NCBI RefSeq assembly: GCF_031128465.2
Contig: NZ_CP155618.1
Span: 1,993,501 to 2,057,500, forward strand
Direction: 5' to 3'
Origin: Mariniflexile litorale
GTDB lineage: Bacteria > Bacteroidota > Bacteroidia > Flavobacteriales > Flavobacteriaceae
Length of the DNA stretch: 64,000 bases
Under the pieces are notes generated by a model. The model was not told where the DNA came from. It did no database searches and was given only the letters and a program-made list of their open reading frames with translations. Shown one piece after another: positions 1 to 9,948 of this stretch (position 1 is the stretch's first letter; every line of letters starts with the position of its first letter). The position numbers were made by a program, and so were the translations under genes.

Positions 1-1347
1 TGTAAATGGGTGGTGCATGGCGTGGTAACGGCCTGTATCTTCATCCCATTCTAAAAGAGGGAAATCCATCACCCAAAGTGGTGCAAATTTCTTAGGGTTT
101 CTAAGTCCTAAACGTTCGGCTAGTTCCATACGCAAAGCACTCAATTGAGCACGTACTTTATTTTTATTTCCAGAAAGGACGCAAATTAAATCGCCTGTTT
201 TGGCACCCGTTACTTCAGCCCATTTTCCTAGGTCGATTTCATCATAAAATTTATCTACGGACGATTTATAAGTGCCATCGTCGTTACAACGCACGTAAAT
301 CATTCCTAAAGCACCAATTTGTGGACGCTTAACCCAATCAATTAATTGGTCTATTTCTTTACGAGTGTATGTGTTTCCTCCTGGTACTGCAATACCAACA
401 ACTAATTCAGCATCATTAAATACTTTAAAATCTTTGTGTTGAGAAACCTCGTTTAATTCACCAAATTCCATTCCAAAACGAATGTCTGGTTTGTCGTTTC
501 CGTACAAACGCATGGCGTCGTCGTATAACATTCTTGGGAATTTTTCAACATCAACACCGTTTACTTCCTTTAGTAAATGTCTTGTTAAACCTTCAAACGC
601 ATTTAAAATATCTTCTTGATCAATAAAGGCCATTTCACAATCTATTTGTGTGAATTCTGGTTGTCTATCAGCACGTAAATCTTCATCTCTAAAACATTTA
701 ACGATTTGGAAATATTTATCCATACCACCAACCATAAGCAATTGCTTAAAAGTTTGAGGTGATTGCGGAAGCGCATAAAACTGGCCCGCATTCATGCGAG
801 AAGGTACTACGAAATCGCGTGCACCCTCAGGAGTCGATTTTATTAAATAAGGCGTTTCAACTTCAATAAACCCTTCTTTAGATAAGTAGTTTCTAACTTC
901 TTGTGTTACTTTATGTCTAAAAATTAAATTGTTTTTTACAGGGTTACGACGAATATCTAAGTAACGATATTTCATTCGTAATTCTTCGCCGCCATCTGTT
1001 TTATCTTCAATAGTGAAAGGAGGTAATAGAGATTCATTTAATATAATTAATTCTGAAACCAATATTTCTATATCACCTGTTGAAAGATTTGGATTTTTTG
1101 AAGCACGTTCAATAACCGTTCCTTTTACTTGTATAACAAACTCACGACCTAAGTTTTGAGCCTGCTCCAGCATGTCTTTTGAAGTGCGTTCTTCATCAAA
1201 AACTAATTGTGTAATACCGTAACGATCGCGCAAATCGACCCAAACAATAAAGCCTTTATCTCTAGATTTTTGAACCCACCCAGCAAGTGTTACTTCTTTA
1301 TTTATATATGACGCATTTAGTTCGCCACAATTATGACTTCTATACAT
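1..1347 (-). CDS. aspS: Aspartyl-tRNA synthetase (partial, C-terminal end outside the window)
   Basis: Class II aminoacyl-tRNA synthetase that charges tRNA-Asp in the cytoplasm. Translating the minus strand from the ATG at 1347 gives 449 codons with no stop, beginning [10 protein letters not shown]. An N-terminal OB-fold anticodon-binding segment ([20 protein letters not shown]) is followed by the motif 2 region [18 protein letters not shown]. The visible part ends at HAMHHPFT, which lies near residue 450 of a bacterial-type enzyme of about 585 residues, so roughly 135 residues are missing beyond base 1. A TAnnTTTG element (minus strand, 1372-1365) sits 18 nt upstream of the ATG, without a clear -33 partner. 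The gene stands alone and diverges from the TonB receptor. Identification is firm. Confidence 0.95.
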   Translation of the reverse strand, partial: MYRSHNCGELNASYINKEVTLAGWVQKSRDKGFIVWVDLRDRYGITQLVFDEERTSKDMLEQAQNLGREFVIQVKGTVIERASKNPNLSTGDIEILVSELIILNESLLPPFTIEDKTDGGEELRMKYRYLDIRRNPVKNNLIFRHKVTQEVRNYLSKEGFIEVETPYLIKSTPEGARDFVVPSRMNAGQFYALPQSPQTFKQLLMVGGMDKYFQIVKCFRDEDLRADRQPEFTQIDCEMAFIDQEDILNAFEGLTRHLLKEVNGVDVEKFPRMLYDDAMRLYGNDKPDIRFGMEFGELNEVSQHKDFKVFNDAELVVGIAVPGGNTYTRKEIDQLIDWVKRPQIGALGMIYVRCNDDGTYKSSVDKFYDEIDLGKWAEVTGAKTGDLICVLSGNKNKVRAQLSALRMELAERLGLRNPKKFAPLWVMDFPLLEWDEDTGRYHAMHHPFT

Positions 1348-1644
1348 AGTTGAAAATTGAAGTGCAAATTTAATGAAATACCGTGGAGTAGACATGTTTT
1401 GACAATTTTTTTTAAGGCTGTATTTAGGTCTTAAAAACGAACGAGTATGCTGAGGTTTATTTTAATATTGATAACAAATTATTGTTTAATGTGAGGATTG
1501 AATGCATTTCATTCGTGATAATTCATTTTTCAAGTGTTTTTTCATATAAAAATTTATATGTACGCATAATAAACATGTGTTTTTTGTCAGAAAGACCTTT
1601 ATTTTGCGTATCTTGTAGGAACTAAACACTAAATTAAAACAAAT
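1348..1644. other. Divergent intergenic region between aspS and the TonB receptor
   Basis: A stretch of about 300 AT-rich bases separates two divergent genes and must hold both promoters. For aspS a TAAATTTG -7 element is visible at 1372-1365 on the minus strand. For the receptor only an imperfect element (around 1600-1615) can be seen. No ORF or RNA gene was recognised. Confidence 0.5.
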
Positions 1645-4608
1645 ATGAAAAATTTTTCACTATTTAAAATCTGCTTGATTTTAGGTTTGTTTTTTCCTTT
1701 GGCAATTGCCGCCCAAGGAGTCATTACAGGAACTATAATAGAAGCAGGAACCAATGCTCCTTTACCAGGAGCTAACATTATTATCAAGGGAACTACTAAT
1801 GGTGCTATTTCTGATTTTGATGGAAAATTTAGTATCAATGTAGCTGCATTTCCAGTAACGGTTGTCGTATCGTCGGTGGGATTTAATTCTAAAGAAGTTA
1901 TAGTAACTTCATCTAAAAGTATTAAAGTCTTGCTTCAAGAAGGTGTTTCTTTGGATGAAGTTATGCTAATTGGGTCAAGAAACCCAAGTAGAACATCGGT
2001 TGATACAGCTGTGCCTGTGGACGTTATTGATATGGCCGAATTAACGACTGCTGGTCCTCAAGTATCTGTGACGCAAATATTAAATTATGTGGCGCCATCA
2101 TTTTCATCGAATACTCAAACGGTATCAGATGGAACAGATCATATAGATCCTGCACAATTAAGAGGTTTGGGCCCCGATCAAGTATTGGTGCTGGTAAATG
2201 GTAAAAGAAGGCATACATCTTCTTTGGTAAATGTTAATGGAACTCCAGGGCGTGGATCAGTAGGCACCGATTTAAATGCGATTCCAGCTGCATCTATAAA
2301 AAGAATTGAGGTGTTACGAGATGGTGCTGCAGCACAATATGGATCTGATGCCATTGCTGGTGTTATTAATATTGTATTAAAAAATAATGTTAATGAATTA
2401 ACAGCCACAGTAACAACAGGTGCTAATATCTCGAAAAATGCTAACGACCATGATGGGGGTATAGATGGAGAAAAAACTCAAATCGACATAAATTATGGCA
2501 TTCCTTTAGGCGATAATGGAGGCTTTATAAACTTAACAGGATCTTTAACATCGCGTAACCGTACGTCTAGAGCCAAAGCTTTTAGTGGTCGAATTTTTAA
2601 TGAATACAACGCCATAGAGTGGCAGGCTAGTAATGCTGGTTTCAATTTATCCGAATTAAGAACTAACCTAGGTGCTATTCAAACTTTTGCTCAATCAGTC
2701 CCTTATTTTGATAACGCCTTAAAAACACAAATAGCGAATGCGAATAGTATAGAAGAATTATCGGGATATAATGTAGCAACAGGAGTGCAAGGAGCAGGGA
2801 TATTAAAAGGAGTAGGAGATTTTACTGATCAAGAACTAGCTGTTAGAGGTCAAACCCGTAATGATTATAATATGAGTGTTGGTCAATCTGGTTTAGATCA
2901 AGGGCAGTTTATGGGGAATCTTGAGATTCCATTTGGTGATAAAGAAAATGAAACTAAGTTTTATGCTTTTGGAGGATTGTCCTATAGACATGGTGATGCT
3001 TCTGGGTTTTATAGAGCACCTGGAACTGGTTCAGGTAGAGGAAATACATTAGCTTACATTAATGGTTTTTTACCAGATATAGAGTCGGATATTATCGATA
3101 AATCTTTAGGATTTGGGATTAGCGGAAAAATTAATGATTGGAATGTCGATTTATCTCATACGTGGGGAAAAAACACTTTTGCTTATATTATTACTAATAC
3201 CACTAACTTCTACTTGCAGGCATCTTCACCTACTGAATTTGAAGCAGGTTTAAATGGATTTCAACAAAATACAGTTAATCTAGATGTATCTAAATTTTAT
3301 GACGATATTATGTCTGGATTAAATGTAGCTTTTGGAGCCGAATATAGAGTTGAAAACTTTTTTATTGAAGCTGGTGAAGAATCATCTTACGAAAGATATG
3401 ATATTAATGGAGAAATCGCATCAGGAGTAGCAATAAGTGCTACTCCTGCTTTGAAAGTTACTGATTTTTATGGTGATCAACCTTCTGAAGGGGCGCAAGT
3501 TTTTAAAGGTTTCACCCCAGAAAATGTGATTGATGCGAATAGAAACAGTATGGCGTTGTATGTAGATGTTGAAGGTGATATTTCTGAAGAATTTTTGTTG
3601 AGTGGTGCTGTTCGTTATGAAGATTTTAGCGATTTCGGAAGCACTTTAAATGGTAAGTTAGCCATGCGTTATAAATTAAGCCAAAATACAAATTTAAGAG
3701 GTGCGGTAAGCACTGGGTTTAGAGCACCTTCTTTACATCAACAGTTTTATAGTAAATCAAACACGCTATTTAACGATCAAGGTATTTCTCAAGAAGTTGG
3801 TACATTTACTAATAATTCTAGAGCCGCCAAATTGTTTGGTATTCCCAAACTAAAAGAGGAGACTTCTTTTAATGCCAGTTTAGGGTTTACGTCTAAAATA
3901 CCTAGTGCTAATTTAACACTTACTGTGGATGGATTTTATATTGCGATAGACGATAGAATTACTTATACTGGAAACTTTTCTAACCCTAATGATGGGAGTG
4001 CCTTAAGTGATGTTTTTGATAATCTAGATATTGGTCAAGCTGCATTTTTTGCAAATGCCATAGATACAGAAACAAAAGGAGTAGATGTTGTTATAGCACA
4101 TAAAGCGAATGTAGGTAAAGGTAAATTAACAAATAATTTAGCTGCCACTTATTCTAAAACCACTAAAGTAGGAGCCACTAAGGGTAGTGATATACTAAAG
4201 AATGCTGGTTTATTAGAAACGTATTTTGACGAGAGTTCTAGAGTATATTTAGAATTAGCCGTACCAAGAGTGAAAGCCAATTTAAGTCATAACTTAGACA
4301 TGGGTAAATGGAATTTCTTTTTAAGAAATGCATTTTTTGGAAGTGTTGAAGATACAGGAACTTTAAATGATGGATCTGGTAATCATCCAGTTATTGGGTC
4401 TGTTGTTGTAACAGACTTGACCATAGGATATAACTTTAGCGATGCCTTAAGATTAACGGTTGGAGCTAATAACTTACTAGATGTGTATCCAGATGAATTA
4501 CCTGGTTATTTAACTTCAAGTAATCAATTTGTATATTCAAGACGGGTATCTCAATTTGGGAACAACGGACGTTATGTATTTGGTAGATTAAGTTTTAATT
4601 TGAAATAG
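1645..4608 (+). CDS. TonB-dependent outer-membrane receptor with CarboxypepD_reg N-terminal domain
   Basis: A 987-residue outer-membrane active transporter. A Sec signal peptide ends near residue 24 (AIAAQG). It is followed by a carboxypeptidase-regulatory-like beta-sandwich (about 25-105), a TonB-box-like stretch (DEVMLIGSR), a plug domain containing QLRGLGPDQVLVLVNGKRR and the plug end EVLRDGAAAQYGSDAIAG, then a long beta-barrel ending in GRLSFNLK. No SusD-like partner follows, so a glycan (SusCD) role is not supported. The barrel and plug look more like siderophore or small-ligand receptors, but the substrate cannot be read from the sequence. The gene is monocistronic and converges on the RND pump gene across a palindromic element. 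Family assignment is firm, substrate unknown. Confidence 0.9.
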   Translation: MKNFSLFKICLILGLFFPLAIAAQGVITGTIIEAGTNAPLPGANIIIKGTTNGAISDFDGKFSINVAAFPVTVVVSSVGFNSKEVIVTSSKSIKVLLQEGVSLDEVMLIGSRNPSRTSVDTAVPVDVIDMAELTTAGPQVSVTQILNYVAPSFSSNTQTVSDGTDHIDPAQLRGLGPDQVLVLVNGKRRHTSSLVNVNGTPGRGSVGTDLNAIPAASIKRIEVLRDGAAAQYGSDAIAGVINIVLKNNVNELTATVTTGANISKNANDHDGGIDGEKTQIDINYGIPLGDNGGFINLTGSLTSRNRTSRAKAFSGRIFNEYNAIEWQASNAGFNLSELRTNLGAIQTFAQSVPYFDNALKTQIANANSIEELSGYNVATGVQGAGILKGVGDFTDQELAVRGQTRNDYNMSVGQSGLDQGQFMGNLEIPFGDKENETKFYAFGGLSYRHGDASGFYRAPGTGSGRGNTLAYINGFLPDIESDIIDKSLGFGISGKINDWNVDLSHTWGKNTFAYIITNTTNFYLQASSPTEFEAGLNGFQQNTVNLDVSKFYDDIMSGLNVAFGAEYRVENFFIEAGEESSYERYDINGEIASGVAISATPALKVTDFYGDQPSEGAQVFKGFTPENVIDANRNSMALYVDVEGDISEEFLLSGAVRYEDFSDFGSTLNGKLAMRYKLSQNTNLRGAVSTGFRAPSLHQQFYSKSNTLFNDQGISQEVGTFTNNSRAAKLFGIPKLKEETSFNASLGFTSKIPSANLTLTVDGFYIAIDDRITYTGNFSNPNDGSALSDVFDNLDIGQAAFFANAIDTETKGVDVVIAHKANVGKGKLTNNLAATYSKTTKVGATKGSDILKNAGLLETYFDESSRVYLELAVPRVKANLSHNLDMGKWNFFLRNAFFGSVEDTGTLNDGSGNHPVIGSVVVTDLTIGYNFSDALRLTVGANNLLDVYPDELPGYLTSSNQFVYSRRVSQFGNNGRYVFGRLSFNLK

Positions 4609-4626
4609 AAAATATAGTTTTTAAAC

Positions 4627-4768
4627 AAAAAGAAGCTGTCAGAAAAGTGTATTTTATTTACTTTGTCAGGTTGAGCTTGTCGAAACTGATATTAATTATC
4701 AATAAGTTTAAATATTTCGACAGGCTCAATATGACACAGAATAACACTTTTCAGGCAGCCTTTTTTAT
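4627..4768. repeat. MITE-like 140-bp palindromic element, also a likely bidirectional terminator
   Basis: An imperfect inverted repeat of about 140 bp lies between two convergent genes. The outer arms read GCTGTCAGAAAAGTGT on the left and, as the reverse complement of the right end, GGCTGCCTGAAAAGTGT. Inside is a second arm pair, TTGAGCTTGTCGAAA and TTTCGACAGGCTCAA. A T-run follows the right arm. The outer arms resemble those of the element at 21538-21668, so the two appear to belong to one dispersed family. No coding capacity was seen. Confidence 0.7.
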
Positions 4769-4785
4769 TTTTATTCAATTATAAA

Positions 4786-7700
4786 CTAAATAGTTTCTTC
4801 TTGAATTATTTCATTTGAGGTTGTTTTACTTCTTATCCACATTTTTAATTGCATAGTTAAAAAGAATAATACAGGTACTACTATTAAAGTTAAAAACGTT
4901 GCTACAAATAAGCCGTAAATAACGGTCCAAGCTAATGGTCCCCAGAAAATAACGTTATCACCACCAAAATAAATGTGAGGGTTAAACTCGCTAAATAGCG
5001 TAAAGAAATTAATGTTTAAACCAATGGCTAATGGTATTAAACCTAAAATAGTTGTAATAGCTGTTAGTAATACAGGACGCAGACGTGCTTTACCTGCTTG
5101 TACGATGCTGTTAAATAAATCTTCTTTTTCTAGATATTCATCTTCATCTAAACCTCTATCATATTTTTTTCTATCAATAAGAAGTTGGGCATAATCCAAC
5201 AGAACAACTCCGTTATTTACCACAATACCTGCTAGTGATATAATACCCATCATGGTCATCATAATTACGAACGCACTACCAGTAATAACAATACCACTAA
5301 ACACCCCAATTAAGCTTAAAAATATAGCAAGCATGATAATTGCTGGTTTTGAAAATGAATTAAATTGGAAAATAAGAATTAAAAATATTAAGAATAATCC
5401 AGTAAAAAAAGCGCCCATTAAGAATGCCATTTGCTTATTTTGCTCCTCAATTTGTCCTGTATAATCTATTTTTATATTTTTAGGTAATTCATTGAACTCT
5501 TTCATGACATGCTGAACTTGTTTAACTACTGCGCCTGCATCAGTATAACCTGGTGCTAAGGCAGAATATACAGTAACTACTCGACGTACATCTCTGTGTT
5601 TAATGGAACTAAATCCAGAGGTGTTGGACTGTTTAGCCACAGCAGATACGGGTACTTCTTTAATTTGTCCAGAAGCCATATCTCTAAAGGTTATTCTTTG
5701 ATTAAAAATAGCACTAGAGTTATATCTATTTTCTTCATTAAAACGAACATAAATATCATAATCGTCGCCATCCTCTTTATATACTCCCGCTTTGGCTCCA
5801 AAAATAGCATTTCTTAATTGTTGCCCCACTTGCGAAGAACTAATGCCTAATTCGCCTGCTTTTTCTCTATCGACAACCACTTGCATTGCTGGTTTGTCTT
5901 TATTAACATCTATTTTTAATTCATCAATGCCTGCAATACTTCTAGAGTTGATAAAGTCTCTCATTCTTTCGGCTGTATTAATAAGCTCCGAATAATCATC
6001 ACCTTCTAATTCTATATTAATTGGCGCACCTGCTGGTGGTCCGTTAGCATCTTTTTCAACCGAAATTAATACCCCTGGATAGATCCCAACTAAAGCCTCT
6101 TGTACCTTTTGACGCATTAATTCACTGTCTTCTCCTTCTCTGAATTTATACTCACGCATAGAGGCAGTGATTTTTCCTTTATGAGGCATTTCTGCGGCTG
6201 AACCACCATCGGTTTGAGGGTTTCCAGCTCCTTCACCTACTTGAGATACGGCACTTTCTACCATAAAGTTATAGCCGTCTTTATTATACATGTCTTCATT
6301 TAAAACATGATAAACCTTCTTTTCTATTTCTTTAGTAATGGTATTGGTTTTTTCAATATCGGTTCCTTCAGGATATTCAATATAAACTATAATTTGATTT
6401 GGTTTATTGTCTGGGAAGAATTCTACTTTGGTTCGTTGTGTTCCCAAAGAAATTCCAAATACTATAAAGGATATAATAAGCAGCACAAAAGTTCCAATAC
6501 TTATAAAATAAGGTCTCTTTCCTTTTAAGGCACTTTTTAATGATTTTTCATAAATGTTTTCAAGTTTAACAAGTGTTTTATTTTGAAAACGATTTGCCAT
6601 TTTACGAAGGATTAAACGGTATACCCACAGCATGATGGCCGTGAAAATCATAAGAGAACCTAACGCTTTATAATCACCACCAATTATAAGAATAATGAGC
6701 CCTATAATAGAGATTGTAGCCGTTATATAAATAATGCGTTTTACAGGCATGTCTTTGTCTTCCACCGTCATAAACTGCGAAACTAATACGGAGTTGAAAA
6801 ATATAGCAACAAATAAAGAGGAGCCTAAAACCACGGATAATGTTATTGGGAAATACACCATGAATTGTCCCATAACTCCTGGCCATAAACCTAAAGGAAT
6901 AAAGGCAGCTACAGTGGTTGCTGTTGAAATAATAATAGGGAAAGCAATTTCACTAATCCCTTTTTTAGCGGCATCAACTCTGCTCATACCTTCTTCGTCC
7001 ATAAGCCTATAAACATTTTCAACCACCACAATACCGTTGTCTACTAACATTCCGAGACCCATGATGAGTCCGAAAAGAATCATGGTATTCATAGTGTAGC
7101 CTAATAAGCTTAAAATCATCAAGGACATAAACATAGACATGGGTATAGCAAACCCAACAAACAAGGCATTTTTAAATCCTAAAAAGAACATTAAAACGGT
7201 TACAACTAAAATGATACCAAAAATAATGTTGTTTACTAAGTCATCAACCTGTCCAATAGTTTTTGAAGATTGATCATTAGTAATAGTAACTTTCAAGTTT
7301 TTTGGGAATACGTTTTCAATCGCATTATTTTTAATAAGTTCTATTTTTTCGGCAGCCTCCACCATGTTTTTACCGGCACGCTTTTTAACATCAAGCATGA
7401 CAACTGGTTCACCAAACTCGCGAGCATAAGTTGTCTTATCTTTTTCTTTAAAACTTACATCAGCAATATCTTTTAAATAAATAGGGTTATTATGTTCCGA
7501 CTTTACAACAAAATTTTTCAAACTATTGGGGTTATCTATTTCTCCAATAATTCTAATGGTTCTTCGCTGACCACTGGCTATAAAATTACCAGCAGACATG
7601 GTCATATTTCCTTGGCTAATAGCACCTATAACATCGTCAAAACTCACTTGAGATGCCATCATTTTATAAATATCTACGGCTACTTCAACTTCTTTTTCTT

Positions 7701-8283
7701 GAGCACCACGAATATCTACTTTTTTAATTTCGGTTAAATTTTCTATTTCATCTTGAAGATATTCTCCAAACTCTTTTAGTTTTTCAATCGGGTAATCGCC
7801 AGAAATATTAATGTTAAGAATAGGCATTTCTTCAGACATACTCAACTCAAACACATTCGGTTCTACTTTAGCACCATTAAATGTGGGCCAATCTTCACCT
7901 GAAGTTTCAGAATCTATTTCGTCCTTTACCTCTTGTTTGGCTTGTTCTACGGTAATATCTTCATCAAATTCCACAATAATCATAGAGTAATCCTCTTGTG
8001 ATGATGAAGTTATTTCTATCGCATTGCTTACAGTTTTAAGTCTGTCTTCAAGCGGATCTGTAATTAGTTTTTCAATATCTTCAGCTGTATTTCCAAAAAA
8101 TGGCGTGCTGATATAAATTTTAGTTTCTTTAATTTCAGGAAAACTTTCTCTAGGCATTTTAAAATAAGCTGAAATACCTAAAAAGAGAATCATAGCCATC
8201 GTCATGTAAATGGTGGTTTTATTATGTATCGCCCACGATGATAGTTTGAATTCTTTATCGACTTGTTTTTGTTGTTTCGTCAT
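4786..8283 (-). CDS. RND efflux pump inner-membrane permease (AcrB/AcrD/AcrF family)
   Basis: A 1165-residue proton-driven inner-membrane pump that would export drugs or toxic compounds with the periplasmic adaptor and TolC-like channel encoded just upstream. The usual two-fold layout is visible: TM1 near residues 22-40, a large periplasmic porter domain, TM2-6 (about 350-510), and a second half with TM8-12 near the C-terminus. TM4 carries GMLVDNGIVVVEN, where AcrB has two adjacent aspartates, so the second is Asn here. TM10 has VVNNGVVLLD where AcrB has its lysine. About 70 extra residues with two hydrophobic stretches (IIYITATISIIG and SLMIFTAIMLWVY) sit between TM6 and the second half, making the protein over 100 residues longer than AcrB. 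Substrate is unknown. Confidence 0.92.
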   Translation of the reverse strand: MTKQQKQVDKEFKLSSWAIHNKTTIYMTMAMILFLGISAYFKMPRESFPEIKETKIYISTPFFGNTAEDIEKLITDPLEDRLKTVSNAIEITSSSQEDYSMIIVEFDEDITVEQAKQEVKDEIDSETSGEDWPTFNGAKVEPNVFELSMSEEMPILNINISGDYPIEKLKEFGEYLQDEIENLTEIKKVDIRGAQEKEVEVAVDIYKMMASQVSFDDVIGAISQGNMTMSAGNFIASGQRRTIRIIGEIDNPNSLKNFVVKSEHNNPIYLKDIADVSFKEKDKTTYAREFGEPVVMLDVKKRAGKNMVEAAEKIELIKNNAIENVFPKNLKVTITNDQSSKTIGQVDDLVNNIIFGIILVVTVLMFFLGFKNALFVGFAIPMSMFMSLMILSLLGYTMNTMILFGLIMGLGMLVDNGIVVVENVYRLMDEEGMSRVDAAKKGISEIAFPIIISTATTVAAFIPLGLWPGVMGQFMVYFPITLSVVLGSSLFVAIFFNSVLVSQFMTVEDKDMPVKRIIYITATISIIGLIILIIGGDYKALGSLMIFTAIMLWVYRLILRKMANRFQNKTLVKLENIYEKSLKSALKGKRPYFISIGTFVLLIISFIVFGISLGTQRTKVEFFPDNKPNQIIVYIEYPEGTDIEKTNTITKEIEKKVYHVLNEDMYNKDGYNFMVESAVSQVGEGAGNPQTDGGSAAEMPHKGKITASMREYKFREGEDSELMRQKVQEALVGIYPGVLISVEKDANGPPAGAPINIELEGDDYSELINTAERMRDFINSRSIAGIDELKIDVNKDKPAMQVVVDREKAGELGISSSQVGQQLRNAIFGAKAGVYKEDGDDYDIYVRFNEENRYNSSAIFNQRITFRDMASGQIKEVPVSAVAKQSNTSGFSSIKHRDVRRVVTVYSALAPGYTDAGAVVKQVQHVMKEFNELPKNIKIDYTGQIEEQNKQMAFLMGAFFTGLFLIFLILIFQFNSFSKPAIIMLAIFLSLIGVFSGIVITGSAFVIMMTMMGIISLAGIVVNNGVVLLDYAQLLIDRKKYDRGLDEDEYLEKEDLFNSIVQAGKARLRPVLLTAITTILGLIPLAIGLNINFFTLFSEFNPHIYFGGDNVIFWGPLAWTVIYGLFVATFLTLIVVPVLFFLTMQLKMWIRSKTTSNEIIQEETI

Positions 8284-8314
8284 GATATTGTCTTTAGTCT
8301 ATAGTCTTTAGACG
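8284..8314. repeat. AGTCTTTAGACG-type degenerate repeat tract, 3' flank of the four-helix-bundle gene
   Basis: A short run built from repeats of the kind GTCTTTAGTCTATAGTC fills the gap between the four-helix-bundle gene and the RND permease start. Related sequence (TAGTCTGTAG, TTTTAGACGG on the minus strand) lies on the other side of the gene at 8711-8760. Together they bracket the gene like the edges of an insertion. Confidence 0.5.
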
Positions 8315-8710
8315 TTAGTTTTTATTGTTTGTTTTGAGATGTTTTTGAAGGCTGATAATCATTTTTGATAGTTCTTCAAGCTTTTCTCTTAATTTTTTTT
8401 CTTGTTCAACTGAAATATAATTTTGTCTTTTTGCAATGGTTATACATGCGACACATTCTTTAACAGAACTAATTGCAATTTGTAAGAATCTGTTAAATTG
8501 AGAATTGGTGTCACCAGAACCTTCAGCTATGTTTAATGGAATAGATAATGTAGCTCTAGTAAATTGTGATGTTAAGGCATAACGTTCAAAATCTGGAAAT
8601 TTTTTAGTTATTTTATAAGATGAATCAACAAAATCCAATGCTTTTTGATAAACTTGTAAATCTTCGAATTTGAATTTAATGTCTTTCATTTGATTTTTTA
8701 AGTCATTCAT
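8315..8710 (-). CDS. Four-helix-bundle protein (23S rRNA intervening-sequence / S23 family)
   Basis: A 131-residue all-helical protein. The family signature is clear: FKFEDLQVYQKALDFVD, ALTSQFTRATLSIPLNIAEG, then RFLQIAISSVKECVACI. Members of this family were first found in intervening sequences of 23S rRNA genes and are related to Avd accessory proteins of diversity-generating retroelements. Free-standing copies are common in Bacteroidota and their function is not established. Here the gene sits inside an efflux operon, between the adaptor and the pump, on the same strand and flanked by degenerate short repeats. No reverse transcriptase or variable repeat was found nearby, so a retroelement role is not supported. 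Family assignment is firm, function unknown. Confidence 0.88.
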   Translation of the reverse strand: MNDLKNQMKDIKFKFEDLQVYQKALDFVDSSYKITKKFPDFERYALTSQFTRATLSIPLNIAEGSGDTNSQFNRFLQIAISSVKECVACITIAKRQNYISVEQEKKLREKLEELSKMIISLQKHLKTNNKN

Positions 8711-8760
8711 GTTATAGTTCTTAAACCCTAGTGACTACCGTCTAAAATCTACAGACTATT
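8711..8760. repeat. Degenerate repeat tract, 5' flank of the four-helix-bundle gene
   Basis: On the minus strand this gap reads AATAGTCTGTAG and then TTTTAGACGGTAGTCACTAG, similar to the AGTCTTTAGACG-type tract on the far side of the four-helix-bundle gene. The first bases also form the last codons and stop of the upstream adaptor gene, so the repeat edge reaches into its 3' end. Confidence 0.45.
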
Positions 8761-9924
8761 AATAACCTTAACAGTTTGACCGTCATTAACACTTCTAGCA
8801 CCTTCTTGAATAATTTCAGCACTGTTTTCAAGTCCTTTTGTCACTTCAATAACATCACCTTGAGATTTTCCTGTTTCTATAATAGTACGTTTTGCATTGC
8901 CTTCGTTATTGGCATTTTTATTTTCAATAACGTAGATGTATTGTTCACCTTCAGCATTTTCTGAAATGATACTCTGAGGAATTAAAATAGCATTTTCACT
9001 AGTGTAATCGTTAATTTTAAGTCTCGCAGTAAGATTTGGTTTGATACTTTTATCTTTATTAGGAACCGCAACTTCAATTTTAAATGTTCTGTTAGCAGGG
9101 TTTATAAAATTACCAGCTTGTCTAATTTTAGCGTCCATAGATTTTCCTAAAATAGGAAACTCAACTTTTACAGTTTTGTTAACGGTAACATTTGAAATAT
9201 AATTTTCAGGGACATCTGTTTCAATATACATGTCTTCTAAATTAACGATACGCATTAATTGTGATTGTCCTGGAGCAACTACGCTCCCTTGATCTGTAAT
9301 AACATCATCAATTACACCTGAAAATGGAGCTCTAACAGAGGTCTTTTCAAGTTGACTTTTTAATTGACTTACTGCTCGTTGTTGTGCTTCATAACTAGAT
9401 TTTGCTTGTAGAAATTGAATTTCGCTTCCTATTTTCTGATTCCATAAACGTTCTTGACGCTCAAAAGTAGTTTTAGCTAAATCGGCTTGAATTTGTAGTT
9501 GGGCTACTTGTTGGCTTAAACCGCCATCATCTATAGTTGCAAGTAGTTGTCCTTTGGTTACATTTTGTCCTTCTTTTACATAAACGCGTGTTAACGTACC
9601 TCCCATTTCTGGATAAATAACAAGGTTTTGTTTGGTTTGTACATTCCCTTGTAATTCTAAATAATGATCAAATTTTTCGGATTTTACGCGAACTGTAGTT
9701 ACCAATGGTAATTTTTTAACGGTATCTAGTTCAGAAATTCTTTCGTTAATTAGTTTTAATTGTTCTGCAAATTCTTGTTGTTTTGAATCAATTTCTTCAC
9801 GTTTTTGTTTCAATGCTTCTAAATTATTTGAAGCTATTAAATCGTCTACAGATTTCTCTTTTTTCTCTCCACCACAAGCGGTTAAAAGAATAGTTATGAT
9901 TAATAAAGAATATATATGTTTCAT
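8749..9924 (-). CDS. Periplasmic adaptor (membrane fusion protein) of the RND efflux system, lipoprotein
   Basis: A 391-residue HlyD/AcrA-type adaptor that would bridge the inner-membrane pump and the TolC-like channel. A lipoprotein signal peptide with lipobox LTACGG puts the modified Cys at residue 17. A coiled-coil stretch follows (about 25-70). Then come the barrel-sandwich/lipoyl half-motifs (GGTLTRVYVKEGQNVTKGQ and SVRAPFSGVIDDVITDQGS), an alpha-helical hairpin between them, and beta-barrel and membrane-proximal domains. The last codons (INSL, stop) run into the repeat tract that flanks the four-helix-bundle gene, so the extreme C-terminus may have been changed by that insertion. It is 24 nt downstream of the tolC-like gene, in the same operon. 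Assignment is firm. Confidence 0.93.
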   Translation of the reverse strand: MKHIYSLLIITILLTACGGEKKEKSVDDLIASNNLEALKQKREEIDSKQQEFAEQLKLINERISELDTVKKLPLVTTVRVKSEKFDHYLELQGNVQTKQNLVIYPEMGGTLTRVYVKEGQNVTKGQLLATIDDGGLSQQVAQLQIQADLAKTTFERQERLWNQKIGSEIQFLQAKSSYEAQQRAVSQLKSQLEKTSVRAPFSGVIDDVITDQGSVVAPGQSQLMRIVNLEDMYIETDVPENYISNVTVNKTVKVEFPILGKSMDAKIRQAGNFINPANRTFKIEVAVPNKDKSIKPNLTARLKINDYTSENAILIPQSIISENAEGEQYIYVIENKNANNEGNAKRTIIETGKSQGDVIEVTKGLENSAEIIQEGARSVNDGQTVKVINSL

Positions 9925-9948
9925 TTTTAAGTGTTTTATGTATGTTGA

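Noticed and set aside
1645-4608. SusC-type glycan receptor
   Set aside because: No SusD-like gene or carbohydrate-active enzyme is nearby and the plug lacks features that would favour SusC.
6734-7012. Several open frames of 60-130 codons opposite or within the large genes (for example inside the RND, rpsB and pyrH genes)
   Set aside because: They lie entirely within confidently identified genes, have no family features and reflect codon usage of the real frame.
8315-8710. Diversity-generating retroelement, because the four-helix-bundle protein is related to Avd
   Set aside because: No reverse transcriptase, template repeat or variable repeat was found in the neighbourhood.
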